A stretch of 6,088 bases of DNA, taken from an uncultured Oscillospiraceae bacterium. Lineage in GTDB: Bacteria > Bacillota > Clostridia > Oscillospirales > Acutalibacteraceae. Under the pieces are notes generated by a model, which saw only the letters and a list, made by a program, of their open reading frames with translations, had not been told where the DNA came from and searched no databases. The translations under genes were made by a program, and so were the position numbers. The stretch is from positions 1-6,088 of the forward strand of contig USLV01000088.1 of the NCBI GenBank assembly GCA_900555705.1, given 5' to 3'. Positions 5,826 to 6,088 of the stretch are shown one piece after another (within the stretch, counting starts at the first letter, position 1; each line of letters starts with the position of its first letter).

Positions 5826-6088
5826 TCAAAGCGACGGATAATCCGGCGGAACAACGCATTCCAGCAGATACGGCCGGTCGTCCGCCAGCATCTCCCGGAC
5901 AGCCGCCGCGGCTTCCTCATTCGAGGAGACGGAGCGGGCGGGGATGCCGTAGGCAGCGGCGATTTTGACAAAATCCGGACTGCCGTCCAGATAAACACCG
6001 CTGTGCACGCCGTTATAACCCATATCCTGCAACTCACGCACCATGCCGAGCCGGGTGTTGCACATGACGACGATCTTGACGCCGAGCC
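5826..6088 (-). CDS. ilvB: Acetolactate synthase large (catalytic) subunit, C-terminal part only
   Basis: Only the last 86 residues lie in the window; the frame runs open through the right edge, so the upstream part, including the FAD and most of the thiamine diphosphate domain, is not visible. The piece begins LGVKIVVMCNTRLGMVRELQ, the end of the thiamine diphosphate/Mg2+ motif of acetohydroxyacid synthases (usually ...NN..LGMVR.WQ). The Asn taken as a Mg2+ ligand in this family is kept, while the residue before it is Cys instead of the usual Asn. PDFVKIAAAYGIPA and a final stretch with RPYLLECVVPP are typical of the C-terminal region. The enzyme condenses pyruvate with pyruvate or 2-oxobutyrate. 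Adjacent ilvN and ilvC confirm the anabolic, branched-chain amino acid form. The operon promoter and any leader lie beyond the right edge. Confidence 0.95.
   Translation of the reverse strand, partial: LGVKIVVMCNTRLGMVRELQDMGYNGVHSGVYLDGSPDFVKIAAAYGIPARSVSSNEEAAAAVREMLADDRPYLLECVVPPDYPSL

Overview
The window looks like a chromosomal segment of a GC-rich, Clostridia-like Firmicute, possibly an Oscillospirales-type gut bacterium. This rests on the style of the proteins (the Firmicute type of Wzx-like flippase, the stand-alone LUD protein with a cysteine-rich tail, the ilvB-ilvN-ilvC order, and a KARI with a GLY-x-GS cofactor loop), strong purine-rich ribosome binding sites and high overall GC. 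It is recall-based inference, not a database result. No phage, insertion sequence, CRISPR array, tRNA or rRNA is visible.

Layout. Positions 1-4156 (+ strand) hold four tightly packed, co-directional genes. They are the C-terminal part of an O-antigen ligase/polymerase-like membrane protein (1-681, cut at the left edge), a Wzx/MATE-like polysaccharide flippase (678-2234), a LUD-domain (LutC/YkgG-like) protein (2235-2900) and a UDPGP-family nucleotide-sugar pyrophosphorylase most like eukaryotic-type UDP-GlcNAc pyrophosphorylase (2927-4156). The junctions are a 4-base ATGA overlap, 0 nt and 26 nt, so they are probably one transcript. A perfect 15-bp hairpin at 4174-4206 separates this block from a convergent one and should terminate both.

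Positions 4224-6088 (- strand) hold the end of a branched-chain amino acid operon, transcribed leftward: ilvB (acetolactate synthase large subunit, C-terminal piece only), ilvN (small regulatory subunit) and ilvC (ketol-acid reductoisomerase). These supply the first two steps of valine/isoleucine synthesis: IlvBN makes acetolactate or acetohydroxybutyrate, and IlvC isomerises and reduces it. The 90-nt ilvN-ilvC gap holds two potential RNA hairpins, one directly against the ilvC ribosome binding site.

The + strand block reads as the end of a cell-surface polysaccharide locus: polymerase or ligase, flippase, and an enzyme that makes a UDP-sugar precursor. The LUD protein is the odd member. I see no convincing undescribed system. 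The points most worth a second look are the LUD gene's placement and altered cysteine tail, the UAP-like pyrophosphorylase, the Tyr in the KARI cofactor loop, and the structured ilvN-ilvC spacer.
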